Part shown: positions 1 through 8,835 of the stretch, piece by piece
How positions within the stretch are numbered: the first letter of the stretch is position 1
Layout of the letters: each line of letters opens with the position of its first letter
Source: Minwuia thermotolerans
GTDB lineage: Bacteria > Pseudomonadota > Alphaproteobacteria > Minwuiales > Minwuiaceae
Assembly (NCBI GenBank): GCA_021604565.1
Contig: BQJF01000008.1
Coordinates: 18,380-82,379, forward strand
Direction of reading: 5' to 3'
Length of the DNA stretch: 64,000 nt
The notes under the pieces: generated by a model
What the model was told of the DNA's origin: nothing
Databases searched by the model: none
The model's input: the letters and a program-made list of their open reading frames with translations, nothing else
Made by a program: the position numbers and the translations under genes

Positions 1-531
1 GTTGTCCTCGTCCACCAGCAGTTTGGTTGCAGTCTTGAAGAGGGAGGGCGTGCGGAAGGTCATGCCGTCCTCTCCGCCCGTGAAGTCGGAGAGCTGGGAG
101 GCGAGGACGAGCACAACACTCGCCGCCGCCAGCGTGATCATGGCGAAGAAGATTGCCTTCACACGCAGCGACAACAGTCCGATCACCACCGCGACGGCAA
201 GTGAGACAGCGATTCCCGCCAGGCTGCCGACGAAGATCGCATCCCAGCCGGCGCCCCACTGCTTGAGAAAGATGGCAACACCATAGGCACCGAAGCCGAA
301 GAACATGGTGTGGGCGAAACTGACGATTCCGGTATAGCCGATCAGCAGGTCGTAGCTGGCGACCAGCACGATGAAGATGCACAGCTTGGCCGCCACCTCC
401 AGCGAACGGACATCCTGAAACAGGAACGGCGCGAACAGCAGCAGCGCGGCGATGGTGAGCACGACAAGCCTGATCGCGGTCTCGCCCTTCGTGCGCTGCC
501 GGGCAGTGGATGCGTTTGCAATTGCGGTCAC
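1..531 (-). CDS. livM: Branched-chain amino acid ABC transporter permease LivM (3' end beyond window)
   Basis: Inner-membrane permease of a high-affinity Liv-type importer, pairing with LivH. The first 177 residues are visible. After a short basic cytoplasmic N-terminus come hydrophobic segments at about residues 22-37, 43-60 and 70-90, and the family signature around 'YTGIVSFAHTMFFGFGAYG' lies near residue 65-85. The GTG start at 531 is chosen because it lies 7 nt after the livH stop, the same spacing as between livF and livH, so translation is probably coupled. It is the last visible gene of the minus-strand operon. The C-terminal half lies outside the window, so intactness cannot be judged. 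The substrate could be another amide or carboxylate, since Liv systems are promiscuous. Confidence 0.9.
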   Translation of the reverse strand, partial: MTAIANASTARQRTKGETAIRLVVLTIAALLLFAPFLFQDVRSLEVAAKLCIFIVLVASYDLLIGYTGIVSFAHTMFFGFGAYGVAIFLKQWGAGWDAIFVGSLAGIAVSLAVAVVIGLLSLRVKAIFFAMITLAAASVVLVLASQLSDFTGGEDGMTFRTPSLFKTATKLLVDEDN

Positions 532-538
532 GGCACCC

Positions 539-1531
539 TCACTTCACAGCCGGTCGGAGGCCGCTGGGCCGCCACATCAGGATTGCCATCATCAGCAGCA
601 TGTTCGACGCCAGCGCCAGTTTCGGTGCCAGGAAGCCGACGTAATTGCCTACCAGGCCGACCATGATCGCGCCGAGCAGGGTGCCCTCGATGGAGCCCAG
701 CCCGCCAATGATCACGACGATGAAGACGATGATCATGATCTCCCCACCCAGGGCAGGGGAGATCAGGGTTTCATAGCCGGCCCACATGGCGCCACCCACG
801 GCCGCAAGTGCGGAGCCGAGCATGAAGACGCCGATGAACAGGCGGTCGATGCGGAACCCGAGTGCTTCCACCATCTCCCGGCTCTCGACCCCAGCGCGGA
901 TCAGCAGACCGATGCGGGTACGGTTCAGCACGGCATAGAGGGCGATGTAGACCACCAGCCCGAGCGCGAAGGCGAAGATGCGATAGATCTCGATGGAGAT
1001 GTCGCCGATGATCAGCGCCCCTTCCAGGAAATCCGGTCGCGGCACGGCAGTCGGGGTGCCGCCCCAGACGGCCAGAATGATCTGTTCCGACACGATCAGG
1101 GCTCCCATGGTGATCAGGATCTGGCGCAGATGGTCTTCATAGACCGGCCGGATGATCACGGTCTCGAAGAACCATCCCGCAATCAGGCCGAACAGCAGCG
1201 CCGCTGAGACCGCCAGGAACAGTGCCAGGGCACCGAGCATGATGCTGTCACCCGACAGCCAGCCGCTGAGGCCCGCAAGCACGCTGGCGGCCACGAAAGC
1301 CCCGAAACTGACGAAGGCCGAATGACCGAAGTTCAGGACATTCATCAGGCCGAACACGAGGGAAAGACCGGAAGCCATCAGGAAGATCATCATGCCCATT
1401 GCCAGGCCCGCGACCGTCAGGGTTACCCACGATGACGGATTCCCGATCAGTACGAAGGCAACGACCGCGAGGGCGACGGGCAACAGGTTGACCCCGCCCA
1501 GTCGCTCGATTGTGTTCACCAGCTTTTCCAT
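539..1531 (-). CDS. livH: Branched-chain amino acid ABC transporter permease LivH
   Basis: Inner-membrane permease of the Liv importer, about 330 residues, the usual family length. It is strongly hydrophobic, with about eight membrane segments, and carries the LivH signature near residue 60 ('LSLVFGLMNVLNFGHSAF') plus a cytoplasmic EAA-like loop around 'AGVESREMVEALGFRIDRL'. A longer reading frame begins at 1591, but the ATG at 1531 follows a GAGGAAC ribosome binding site and lies 7 nt after the livF stop, so I use it. Co-transcribed with livK-type, livG, livF and livM genes. Confidence 0.93.
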   Translation of the reverse strand: MEKLVNTIERLGGVNLLPVALAVVAFVLIGNPSSWVTLTVAGLAMGMMIFLMASGLSLVFGLMNVLNFGHSAFVSFGAFVAASVLAGLSGWLSGDSIMLGALALFLAVSAALLFGLIAGWFFETVIIRPVYEDHLRQILITMGALIVSEQIILAVWGGTPTAVPRPDFLEGALIIGDISIEIYRIFAFALGLVVYIALYAVLNRTRIGLLIRAGVESREMVEALGFRIDRLFIGVFMLGSALAAVGGAMWAGYETLISPALGGEIMIIVFIVVIIGGLGSIEGTLLGAIMVGLVGNYVGFLAPKLALASNMLLMMAILMWRPSGLRPAVK

Positions 1532-1538
1532 CAGTTCC

Positions 1539-2240
1539 TCATGACAGCCCCAGCAGGCGATCCTGCAGTGCGGCATCGGCAGCAAAGGCATCCATCGGTC
1601 CGGTGTGGGCGATGCGACCGTCGTCGATCACCGCCATGTCGCGGCCCAGAGATCGGGCAAAGTTGAAATTCTGCTCCACGAGCAGGATCGTCGTGCTCTC
1701 GGCGATCTCCCGGAACGCCTCCGCCATTGCGTTGATGATGGCGGGGGCGAGGCCCTTGGTGGGTTCATCGATCAGGATCAGGTCACGGGGTTCGATGATG
1801 GCGCGTGCCACGGACAGCATCTGCTTCTGGCCGCCTGACAGCGACCATGCCTGCTTGGTCCAGAACTGTTCCAGCGCCGGGAACAGGCTGTGGACGCGTT
1901 TCAGTCTTGCCGCATCGAACTGCCCCTTGCTGGTGGCAAGCACCATGTTCTCCGCAACCGTCAGTCCGCCGAAGATGCCCATGTTCTCGGGTACATAGGC
2001 GATGCCCTTGCGGGCAATGTCGGCTGTGTGCATGCCGGTGATGTCCTGGCCACGCAGCCGCACCGAACCGGGGGAGGGACGCCACAGCCCCATGATCGAC
2101 CGCAGGGTCGTGGTCTTGCCGGCACCGTTGCGCCCCAGCAGCACGAAGACGCCACCTTCCGGCACCTCCAGCGTGACGTCGTGCAGGATGGCGTACTGAC
2201 CGATGCTGGTCTGCATGGCACTGATCGACAGCAGGCTCAT
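1539..2240 (-). CDS. livF: Branched-chain amino acid ABC transporter ATP-binding protein LivF
   Basis: Cytoplasmic ATPase subunit of the Liv importer, 233 residues. Walker A GRNGAGKTT is at residues 36-44, the ABC signature LSGGQ at 134-138 and Walker B LILIDEP at 154-160, all intact. The LivF-type 'IAYVPENMGIFGGLTVAENM' stretch lies at about 80-99. Its ATG overlaps the livG stop by 4 nt (ATGA at 2237-2240), so the two ATPases are translationally coupled and should be made in equal amounts. Confidence 0.95.
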   Translation of the reverse strand: MSLLSISAMQTSIGQYAILHDVTLEVPEGGVFVLLGRNGAGKTTTLRSIMGLWRPSPGSVRLRGQDITGMHTADIARKGIAYVPENMGIFGGLTVAENMVLATSKGQFDAARLKRVHSLFPALEQFWTKQAWSLSGGQKQMLSVARAIIEPRDLILIDEPTKGLAPAIINAMAEAFREIAESTTILLVEQNFNFARSLGRDMAVIDDGRIAHTGPMDAFAADAALQDRLLGLS

Positions 2241-3001
2241 GCTTCCGCCCCTGCGGTGCCGAGGTAGACATCGCGCACGATCTGGCTGTTCATGACTTCT
2301 TCCGGCGGCCCGTCGGCAACCAGCACCCCGTTGTGCAGCACGACGATCCTGTCGGCCAGGGCGCGCACCACATCCATCTTGTGTTCCACCAGCAGCACCG
2401 TCTTGGTGGTGTCCTTCTTGATCTCGGCAATCAGGTCCAGAACGCCCGGCGCGTGATCCAGCGACATGCCTGCGGTCGGTTCGTCGAACATGTAGATGTC
2501 CGGCTCCATGGCCATCAGCATCGCCACCTCCAGCTTGCGCTGGTCGCCGTGCGGCAGGGTAGCGGCCGGCATGTGGGCAACGGCGCCGAGACGCGTTGCC
2601 TCCAGGTAGTGCTCGGCGCGTGAGATGATCTCGGTGAAGGTCTCGACGGCGCGAAACAGCCGCCAGCCATGGCCGGAACGGGCCTGAACCACCAGCCGGA
2701 TGTTCTCCAGCACCGAAAGCTGCGGAAACAGGTTGGTCAACTGGAACGCGCGACCGATGCCGCGCCGTGCCCGCGCTGACGGGGACAGGCGTGTCAGGTC
2801 GCGCCCGCCCTTGATCACCTGACCCGCGGAGGCGGAGAGCTGTCCCGACATCAGGTTGAAATAGGTAGTCTTGCCTGCCCCGTTGGGGCCGACGATCACC
2901 GTCAGCTCACCGGGATGAAACGCGCAGGAGACATGATCGACGGCGACATGTCCGCCAAAGCGGATCGTCAGGTCCCGCGTGATGAGAGAAGCTTCGGTCA
3001 T
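2237..3001 (-). CDS. livG: Branched-chain amino acid ABC transporter ATP-binding protein LivG
   Basis: Second cytoplasmic ATPase of the Liv importer, 254 residues. Walker A GPNGAGKTT is at residues 38-46 and Walker B DIYMFDEP at 168-175. The signature region reads LPHGDQRKLE at about 149-158, a known LivG-type variant of LSGGQ and not a defect. The LivG-specific 'RGIGRAFQLTNLFPQLSVLE' stretch is at 80-99. It follows the binding-protein gene after an 84-nt gap and overlaps livF by 4 nt. Confidence 0.94.
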   Translation of the reverse strand: MTEASLITRDLTIRFGGHVAVDHVSCAFHPGELTVIVGPNGAGKTTYFNLMSGQLSASAGQVIKGGRDLTRLSPSARARRGIGRAFQLTNLFPQLSVLENIRLVVQARSGHGWRLFRAVETFTEIISRAEHYLEATRLGAVAHMPAATLPHGDQRKLEVAMLMAMEPDIYMFDEPTAGMSLDHAPGVLDLIAEIKKDTTKTVLLVEHKMDVVRALADRIVVLHNGVLVADGPPEEVMNSQIVRDVYLGTAGAEA

Positions 3002-3085
3002 GCTTTGGTGTTCCGCGATGGCCAGCCGGTCCCGCCCCGGATGAGGCAGGACCGGACCGGCACTTTCGTGTCGGATGATACCGGA

Positions 3086-4297
3086 TCAGTTGTTCCGGCC
3101 GACAGGGATGTTCATCTCGGAGGCCGGGATCTCCCGCACCTTCTCCGGGATGGCCCAGTCCACATTGTCATCCACGCGGATCTTGAAGTGGGTCATGTTC
3201 TGCAATGCCTGATGATCTTCCGGCCGGAAGGTCATCGGACCCTTCGGCGTGTCCCAGGTCATGCCTTCCAGGGCCGTGATCAGCGCCTCGGTCTCCAGTT
3301 CGGTGGCCGTCTCCAGTGCTTTCACCACGGCAATCGCGGCAGCCATGCCACCGGCCGTGAAGAAGTCCGGCGGGCTGCCGAAACGCTTCTGGTGTTCCGC
3401 GACCAGCCAGTTGTTCTCCGGATTGTCATGATTTTCGTAATAGTAGTAGATCGCGCCTTCCATGCCCGGTACCCGCTTGTAGCTGGGCAGGACAGGCAGG
3501 ATATGACCGCCCGTGGAGATCTCGATGCCATAGCGCTGGGGTTCCAGTGCCTGGATCTTGCCCATCGGGTCGCCGCCACCGGCGACGTAGATCAGGATGA
3601 CCTTCCGGCCTTCCTTGTCCTTCAGCGCATTGAACATGCGCTCCGTTGCGGCGGTGAAGTCAGTGGTCCGCTGAGGCACGTATTCTTCCGTCACGATGGT
3701 GGCGCCCGAACCCTTCAACGCGTCCTTGAAGGCGGCGATGCCGTCCCGACCGAAGGCATAGTCCTCTGCCAGCGTGGCCACGAACAGGTTGGCATCAGGC
3801 TTCAGCGCCAGTGCCTGCGCCTGCATGTCCATCGAGGAGTTGCGCGATGTCTTGAAGACATAGCGGTTGCTGTCTGCACCGGTCAGGCTGTCCGCCACGG
3901 CAGGTTCGATCAGCAGGATCCTCTCGTATTCCTCGGCGATGGGCAGCAGCCCCTTGGTGACGCCGGATGACGTCGCACCGACGGCCAGCAATACCTCGTC
4001 ATCGCCATAGGCTTCGGCCAGCACGGCACGGGCGACGTCGGGCTTGAACTGGGTATCCTTGCGGATGATCTCGATGGGCCGACCACGCACCATCATCGTG
4101 CCCTTGGTGGCATATTCCAGTCCCAGTTCGAAGCCTGTCTGGGTCTGCTTCGAGAAGACCTCGAACGTGTGGCCCGAAATGCCGTGGACAAGCGCGATCT
4201 TGATCGGGTCTGCGGCGCCGGCCACGCCGATGGCGGCGGTGCTGGCGATGACGGCACCGAACAGTGCGGCACCGACGTTGCGAATCGACGGTTTCAT
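3086..4297 (-). CDS. Liv-type ABC transporter periplasmic substrate-binding protein
   Basis: Periplasmic ligand receptor for the Liv permease complex, 403 residues. A Sec signal peptide covers residues 1-28, with cleavage predicted at VAGA|ADP. The mature part has the two-lobe type I periplasmic-binding fold of the LivK/peripla_BP_6 family: an opening beta strand 'IKIALVHGISG', a ligand-contact 'AVGATSSG' segment, and a central 'EDYAFGRDG' segment. The start at 4297 follows a near-perfect Shine-Dalgarno (GGGAGGAAT). A longer frame from 4336 would place a charged leader before the signal peptide and is unlikely. The ligand is not determined: beside iorAB and a cyclase remnant, an aromatic acid or amide is as plausible as leucine or valine. 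First gene of the operon, divergent from a LuxR regulator. Confidence 0.9.
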   Translation of the reverse strand: MKPSIRNVGAALFGAVIASTAAIGVAGAADPIKIALVHGISGHTFEVFSKQTQTGFELGLEYATKGTMMVRGRPIEIIRKDTQFKPDVARAVLAEAYGDDEVLLAVGATSSGVTKGLLPIAEEYERILLIEPAVADSLTGADSNRYVFKTSRNSSMDMQAQALALKPDANLFVATLAEDYAFGRDGIAAFKDALKGSGATIVTEEYVPQRTTDFTAATERMFNALKDKEGRKVILIYVAGGGDPMGKIQALEPQRYGIEISTGGHILPVLPSYKRVPGMEGAIYYYYENHDNPENNWLVAEHQKRFGSPPDFFTAGGMAAAIAVVKALETATELETEALITALEGMTWDTPKGPMTFRPEDHQALQNMTHFKIRVDDNVDWAIPEKVREIPASEMNIPVGRNN

Positions 4298-4400
4298 GAT
4301 TCCTCCCGGGTTGGACCGTGGGGCGCGGCGTTGCACCGCTCCGTCCAGTCATCTAGTTTTGCACATCCATGATCGCTTTCGCGCGCAGAGGCACAAGACT

Positions 4401-5006
4401 GTGGAACTACGTACGGAAGATTGCTTCCGGGACGGCGACTTTGCCGAGCTGGCCTATCTGAACGCCCCTGTCGGCCTCGTCGTGACCGAGAACCGCGTCA
4501 TACGCGACTGCAACAACGCATTCGCGAACATGTTCGGCTATGCCCGTTCCGAACTCAGGGACCGCCTTTTCGCTGTGCTCTACCCCAGCGAGGCGGAGTT
4601 CGTGAACATTCGCGATCGCGGTGTCCCGGCACTGCGGGCATGCAATACCTACTGGGATGAGCGGGTCATGGCACGCAAGGACGGTGCCCTGTTCTGGTGC
4701 CGGGTGCGCGGGCATTCCTTCACACCGGACGAGCCGCTGATGCGGGCCGTGTGGAGCTTTTCCGACCTGTCGGAAACCCGCCCCTATGTCCCGTTGACGG
4801 CACGCGAGAGAGAGGTGGTTTCCTTCCTGACCGATGGCCTCACCAGCAAGGAGATCGCGCGAGAGATCGGCCTGTCCTACCGCACGGTGGAAGTCTATCG
4901 CGCCCGTATCCTGAAGAAGTTCGGGGCCAGCAACACCAGCGCCCTGTTCGTTTCGCTGGGCGGTGTCAGCAGCGATCACGTCGTCTCGGACGTGGCGGAG
5001 CATTAG
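4401..5006 (+). CDS. PAS domain-containing LuxR-family transcriptional regulator
   Basis: Probable one-component regulator of 201 residues from the GTG at 4401. A PAS fold spans about residues 18-125 ('APVGLVVTENRVIRDCNNAF', 'FGYARSELRDR', 'DGALFWCRVRG'), and a LuxR helix-turn-helix spans 131-185 with 'LTAREREVVSFLTDGLTSKE' and the recognition helix 'SYRTVEVYRARILKKFG'. It has no REC domain, so it likely senses a small ligand or redox state directly. It is divergent from the Liv operon across about 103 nt and is the obvious candidate to control it. An upstream in-frame TTG at 4359 is an alternative start. The last dozen codons overlap, antisense, a decayed cyclase fragment, so the C-terminal tail may be acquired sequence. 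Confidence 0.85.
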   Translation: MELRTEDCFRDGDFAELAYLNAPVGLVVTENRVIRDCNNAFANMFGYARSELRDRLFAVLYPSEAEFVNIRDRGVPALRACNTYWDERVMARKDGALFWCRVRGHSFTPDEPLMRAVWSFSDLSETRPYVPLTAREREVVSFLTDGLTSKEIAREIGLSYRTVEVYRARILKKFGASNTSALFVSLGGVSSDHVVSDVAEH

Positions 5007-5174
5007 ATCGTTCCGCTGGCTGGATGCCTGCATGAACAGGAAATCGACGCTGTCATCCAGCGCCTAGCGTCCGCGCAGCGGCGGGTCCGGTTCATCCAGC
5101 GGCAGCGACAGGTTCACCATTTGACCCGACCTCACCAGCGCGGCAGCGACCTTCACGCGGTCAAGCGGGTCCAG
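4983..5174 (-). pseudogene. Remnant of a cyclase-family (kynurenine formamidase-like) gene
   Basis: Read on the minus strand from 5174, one frame gives a stretch ending 'VAAALVRSGQMVNLSLPLDE', then 'PDPPLRGR', then a TAG stop at 5064-5066. The same frame continues after the stop as 'LDDSVDFLFMQASSQRNDLM' and 'LRHVRDD'. These blocks, in this order, resemble the N-terminal third of the PF04199 cyclase family ('LVRTG..xNLPLDxPDPPLxGR' and 'DDxxDxxxxQASSQWDxLxHV'), recalled from family knowledge. There is no start codon in a sensible place, sequence between the blocks is missing, and the catalytic HxGTHxD region is absent, so I call it a decayed fragment. It fills most of the otherwise empty 5007-5240 interval, where I see no other gene. 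Confidence 0.45.
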
Positions 5175-5240
5175 CACAACCCTGCGGTGCCAGTTGCTCC
5201 GTTGCCGCCTTCCCGAGGTGGATTGCCTTTGGATACCAGC

Positions 5241-5702
5241 CTACTGAGTGCGCGCGGCGAGCCGCGCGGCGCGGTGGATGCCCTTGCGGATGCGGCCGTA
5301 GGTGCCGCAGCGGCAGATGTTGGTCATCGCATCGTCGATATCGGCATCGCTCGGCAGCGGGTTTTCGGCCAGCAGGGCGGCGGCAGCCATGATCTGGCCG
5401 GACTGGCAGTAGCCGCACTGCGGCACGTCCAGTTCGATCCATGCCTGCTGCACCGGGTGGCAATTGTCCGCCGAGAGACCCTCGATCGTCGTGATCTCGG
5501 CGGTGCCGACATCACTGACCGGCAGCACACATGTGCGCGTCGCGACCCCGTCCAGATGAACCGTGCAGGCACCGCACAGACCCTGGCCGCAGCCGAAGCG
5601 GGTACCCGCCAGACCGATGGTCTCCCGCAGGACCCAGAGCAGGGGCGTGTCCGGTTCGACATCCACTTCCATCGTCCGACCATTTACCTTCAGTGTCAGC
5701 AT
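5241..5702 (-). CDS. iorA: Isoquinoline 1-oxidoreductase-type small subunit, (2Fe-2S)-binding protein
   Basis: Iron-sulfur electron-transfer subunit of a xanthine-oxidase-family molybdenum hydroxylase, 153 residues. The plant-type ferredoxin cluster ligands are C38, C43, C46 and C58. The second, helical [2Fe-2S] site is C96, C99, C130 and C132 (QCGYCQSG and NICRCGTY). All eight cysteines are present. The gene lies 13 nt after iorB on the same strand, so the order is B then A. It has no signal peptide. By analogy with other IorAB-type enzymes it may be co-exported, folded, with the Tat-targeted large subunit. The true substrate (N-heterocycle, aldehyde or other) is not set by the sequence. Confidence 0.9.
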   Translation of the reverse strand: MLTLKVNGRTMEVDVEPDTPLLWVLRETIGLAGTRFGCGQGLCGACTVHLDGVATRTCVLPVSDVGTAEITTIEGLSADNCHPVQQAWIELDVPQCGYCQSGQIMAAAALLAENPLPSDADIDDAMTNICRCGTYGRIRKGIHRAARLAARTQ

Positions 5703-5715
5703 GCGGGATCTCCGG

Positions 5716-7890
5716 TCAGATGTTCAGGCCATGGCGGGACAGGGGCAGGGTACGGATGCGGCGTCCCGTTGCTGCGAAGATCGCGTTGGTCAGGGCGGCG
5801 GCAACCGGCGGGGCACCAGGCTCGCCGAGGCCAGTCGGCGGTTCGGCGCTGGGAACGAAATGCACCTCGACGTCAGGCGCTTCGTGCAGGCGCAACACCT
5901 CGTAGTCATGGAAGTTGCTCTGCTCCACCCGTCCACCCTGGATCGTGATCTCGCAGCGCAGCGTGTTCTCCAGGCCCCAGATCACCGCGCCATGCACCTG
6001 AGATTCGGCGATTGCCGGGTTGACCACGACGCCGCAATCGACGGCGCAGACGATGCGGTGAATCCGCAGTGCACCGTCTTCGGTGAAGGAGATTTCCGCC
6101 ACCTCGGCGACATAGGTCCCGAATGACCGGTGCACCGCCAGGCCCTGGAACCGGCCCGGCGGCGGCTTGCCCCAGTCCGCCTTCTCCGCCACCAGATCCA
6201 TCACACCGAGATAGCGCGGTTCCTCCGCCAGCAGCCTGCGCCGGTAGGTGAGGGGGTCCTGGTCCGCGGCGTGGGCGCATTCGTCGATTGCGGCCTCCTT
6301 GCAGAAACCGGAGAAGGAATGCTGCACGGACCGGTGGGAACCGTTCGGAACGGGAATGTCCATGATCTCGTCTTCGGTCTTCAGCTTGCCGACCGCATAG
6401 GGAAACGGATTGCTCTGCACGAAGGATGTGCCAAGCCCCGCAAGCATGTTCACATCACCCAGCAGGGCCTGGACCGGCAGCCACGAGAACTCGGGGAAAT
6501 TTTCGGCAATCGCCTTCTGGAAGGAGGATGGGGAGGCGATCCTGGTGTGCCATTCCTCCGGTGTACCGTCGGCCCCGAGCGCGATCTGGAACCTGGCGCG
6601 GGTAACCGGGCGGTAGAAATCGTGCTGCATGTCCTCTTCGCGCGTCCACAGCAGACGCACGGGCTGCTCGACTTCCTTCGCGATGGTCACGGCCTGCTTC
6701 ACGAAGTCACTTTCCAGCCGTCGTCCGAAGCCGCCGCCCAGGTGCGTGACATTGACCTCGATCTCCTGCCGCGGCAGGCCCGTGACCACCGCCGCCGCTG
6801 CGGCGGCGCCATGCAGGTTCTGTGTCGGGACCCAGAGGCGGCAGGACGTCGGCGTCACATGCGCCGTGCAGTTCATCGGCTCCAGCGGCTGGTGCGCCAG
6901 GAACGGTGCCTGGTATTCGACGTCGAGCCGCTGGGTGGCGTCCGGGAACGGTTCCTTGTCCATCTTCTGCATCGATGCTTCGAGCATCCGGGTGAAATCT
7001 TCCGAGTTCCTGTTCGCGTTGGGTCCGTTGTCGAACGTGATGGTCAGTGCCTCCAGACCCTTCAGCGCCCGCCAGTGGCTGTCGGCAACGACGGCCATGC
7101 CGTCTTCCAGGGCCACGACCTTGCGCACGCCGGGCATCGCCATCGCTGCGGCCTTGTCGAAGGACGCCACCTTGCCGCCGAAGACCGGTGACTGCGCCAC
7201 GGTCGCGTAGAGCATGCCGGGCAGATTCACGTCGATGCCGTAGATCGCACCGCCAGAGATCTTCGCGGGTGTGTCCAGCCGGGGAACCGGCCTGCCAATC
7301 AACCTGAACCGGTCGGGCGTCTTCGGGACCGGATCATCGGGTGGCACCAGTTGCGCGGCGGCCTCCGCCAGTTCACCGAAACCCAGCGACTTGCCGGACG
7401 GATGGCTGACAACGGAATTGGCAACGCTGCATTCCCCCGGTTTTACGTTCCATCTCTGGGCGGCAGCCTCGACGAGCATCGCGCGCGCCGCAGCCCCCAG
7501 CTTGCGCAGCTTGACCCAGTAAGAACTGACCGAGTTGCTGCCCCCCGTGACCTGGATGAAGTAGCTCGGGTTGTCGAAGGCAGGATCGTAAGGGGCAAAG
7601 GTCGTCCGGATACGGCTCCAGTCCGCGTCCATCTCGTCCGCCACCAGCATGGTCAGCGCGGTCTGGACTCCCTGGCCCATTTCCGTGGAGGGGACGATGA
7701 AGTTGATGCCGCCATCGGTGTCGATGTGCAGCCAGGCATTGCGGAACCGCTGCTCCTCCCGCGTCGTGGCGAAGGATGCGATGGGGTCCAGTTCGTGACT
7801 GCCACAGCCGATCAGCAGTCCGGCGGACGCGCCGAGGCCCAGTTGCAGGAACCGGCGTCTGCTCAGTTCGGAAACGCTCACGATTGTCAC
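5716..7890 (-). CDS. iorB: Isoquinoline 1-oxidoreductase-type large subunit, molybdopterin-binding, Tat-exported
   Basis: Catalytic molybdenum-cofactor subunit of about 724 residues, the usual size for IorB. A Tat motif SRRRFLQLG is at residues 10-18, followed by a hydrophobic stretch ending LLIGC (Cys29). This looks like a lipobox, so the enzyme may be an exported lipoprotein. Aldehyde-dehydrogenase-family MoCo segments are present: '[13 protein letters not shown]', 'GGSNSV', 'GGGFGRR', 'VDCGVVVNP', and the catalytic Glu in 'GLGEPGAPP' near the C-terminus. The GTG start at 7890 places the Tat motif close to the N-terminus. An upstream start at 7989 would add an implausible 33-residue leader reaching into the regulator's promoter. 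Divergent from a TetR gene with a candidate operator between them. No XdhC-like chaperone or cytochrome c acceptor gene is adjacent. Confidence 0.88.
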   Translation of the reverse strand: MTIVSVSELSRRRFLQLGLGASAGLLIGCGSHELDPIASFATTREEQRFRNAWLHIDTDGGINFIVPSTEMGQGVQTALTMLVADEMDADWSRIRTTFAPYDPAFDNPSYFIQVTGGSNSVSSYWVKLRKLGAAARAMLVEAAAQRWNVKPGECSVANSVVSHPSGKSLGFGELAEAAAQLVPPDDPVPKTPDRFRLIGRPVPRLDTPAKISGGAIYGIDVNLPGMLYATVAQSPVFGGKVASFDKAAAMAMPGVRKVVALEDGMAVVADSHWRALKGLEALTITFDNGPNANRNSEDFTRMLEASMQKMDKEPFPDATQRLDVEYQAPFLAHQPLEPMNCTAHVTPTSCRLWVPTQNLHGAAAAAAVVTGLPRQEIEVNVTHLGGGFGRRLESDFVKQAVTIAKEVEQPVRLLWTREEDMQHDFYRPVTRARFQIALGADGTPEEWHTRIASPSSFQKAIAENFPEFSWLPVQALLGDVNMLAGLGTSFVQSNPFPYAVGKLKTEDEIMDIPVPNGSHRSVQHSFSGFCKEAAIDECAHAADQDPLTYRRRLLAEEPRYLGVMDLVAEKADWGKPPPGRFQGLAVHRSFGTYVAEVAEISFTEDGALRIHRIVCAVDCGVVVNPAIAESQVHGAVIWGLENTLRCEITIQGGRVEQSNFHDYEVLRLHEAPDVEVHFVPSAEPPTGLGEPGAPPVAAALTNAIFAATGRRIRTLPLSRHGLNI

Positions 7891-7972
7891 TCCGAGTCCC
7901 TGACGCGGTCGATGCCCGCGCGTCTGAAGCCTGTTCGCAGGGAACCCTCTCGTCAAATGAATTTGGGCATTA

Positions 7973-7998
7973 TTTACAATATTCGTCAAATATGTAAA
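7973..7998. promoter_or_regulatory. Candidate operator between iorB and the TetR gene
   Basis: An AT-rich imperfect palindrome with perfect outer arms TTTACA (7973-7978) and TGTAAA (7993-7998) and a few inner matches. It stands out from the GC-rich surroundings, lies 10 nt before the TetR start and about 80 nt before the iorB start, and has the size of a TetR-family operator. The function is inferred from position. Confidence 0.5.
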
Positions 7999-8007
7999 AT
8001 CCGAGCC

Positions 8008-8583
8008 ATGGATGACATGGAAACCTACGAGAATGTCCTCAGGGTCTTCGCCGGGTACGGGTTCGGCAAGGCGTCGATGGCGGAAATTGCCTCCGCGGCG
8101 AATGTTTCACGTCAGACGCTCTACAACCGTTTCCGGACCAAGAAGGCCGTGCTGAGCTGGGCTGCGGCGGGCTTCACCGAGGTCTGCATGGCGCGGGCCG
8201 TGGCGCGGCTGGCGGATCAGGAGACGGATACCGAAACGGCGATGACAGGATGCTTCATGGCGTGGATCAGCGACGTGCTGCCCCTGTTGCGATCCTCGCC
8301 TCACGGGGTGGAAATCCTGGACATGGGGGTGGACACCCAGCGCCGCGAGAACGTGGACCGCGTGGCACGGATGTCGGCGCATCTGGCGGACTTCATGCTG
8401 GATCGCGGTATCTGCCGGAACGCCCCGGACGCGGAGGGCCGTGCCTTCCTGCTGATCATGGCGTCGAAGGGTCTGTTGCTGGAAAGCCAGGACACGGCAA
8501 CCTTCGAGGCCGGAATGCGGCGGGCGGTGCAGGCGGTCCTGCTGCTGGAGCCATCCGGCGAGACGACAACAGGGGAGGGCTGA
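8008..8583 (+). CDS. TetR/AcrR-family transcriptional regulator
   Basis: Repressor-type regulator of 191 residues. The N-terminal helix-turn-helix lies at about residues 8-55 ('GKASMAEIASAANVSRQTLY' followed by 'NRFRTKKAVL'), and the rest is a helical ligand/dimerization domain. Divergent from iorBA with an operator-like palindrome in between, so it most likely controls the molybdenum hydroxylase operon and itself. No Shine-Dalgarno is visible before the ATG at 8008. A second ATG at 8017 is possible. The DUF1653 gene follows after 4 nt. Confidence 0.87.
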   Translation: MDDMETYENVLRVFAGYGFGKASMAEIASAANVSRQTLYNRFRTKKAVLSWAAAGFTEVCMARAVARLADQETDTETAMTGCFMAWISDVLPLLRSSPHGVEILDMGVDTQRRENVDRVARMSAHLADFMLDRGICRNAPDAEGRAFLLIMASKGLLLESQDTATFEAGMRRAVQAVLLLEPSGETTTGEG

Positions 8584-8587
8584 ACCG

Positions 8588-8803
8588 ATGGACGACTGGA
8601 CACCGACGCACCGCCACTACAAGGGCGGGCTCTATCGTGTGCTGCACACGGCGCTGCACAGCGAGACGGAGGAGAAGCTGGTGATCTACCAGAGCGCCGA
8701 CCGTCGCATCTGGGCTCGCCCCTACGACATGTTTCACAGCCCGGACCCGAGCGGGACGGGGAAGCGGTTCTCGCCGATTGAGGGGGACGAACCGGTCCGT
8801 TAG
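8588..8803 (+). CDS. DUF1653 domain protein
   Basis: A 71-residue protein that is almost entirely one DUF1653 domain: 'HRHYKGGLYRVLHTALHSET', 'KLVIYQSADRRIWARPYDMF', and a C-terminal segment 'KRFSPIEGD'. The domain is a small, widespread beta-rich module without an assigned function. It starts 4 nt after the TetR gene and is probably co-transcribed with it. No signal peptide or membrane segment. Confidence 0.85.
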   Translation: MDDWTPTHRHYKGGLYRVLHTALHSETEEKLVIYQSADRRIWARPYDMFHSPDPSGTGKRFSPIEGDEPVR

Positions 8804-8835
8804 GCTGCCTGATCCGGGGGAGGGCAACAGCAGAT

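Noticed and set aside
5019..5061. Inverted repeat GCTGGATG...CATCCAGC after the LuxR gene as terminator
   Set aside because: The 27-nt loop is long and there is no T-tract. It falls inside the cyclase relic.
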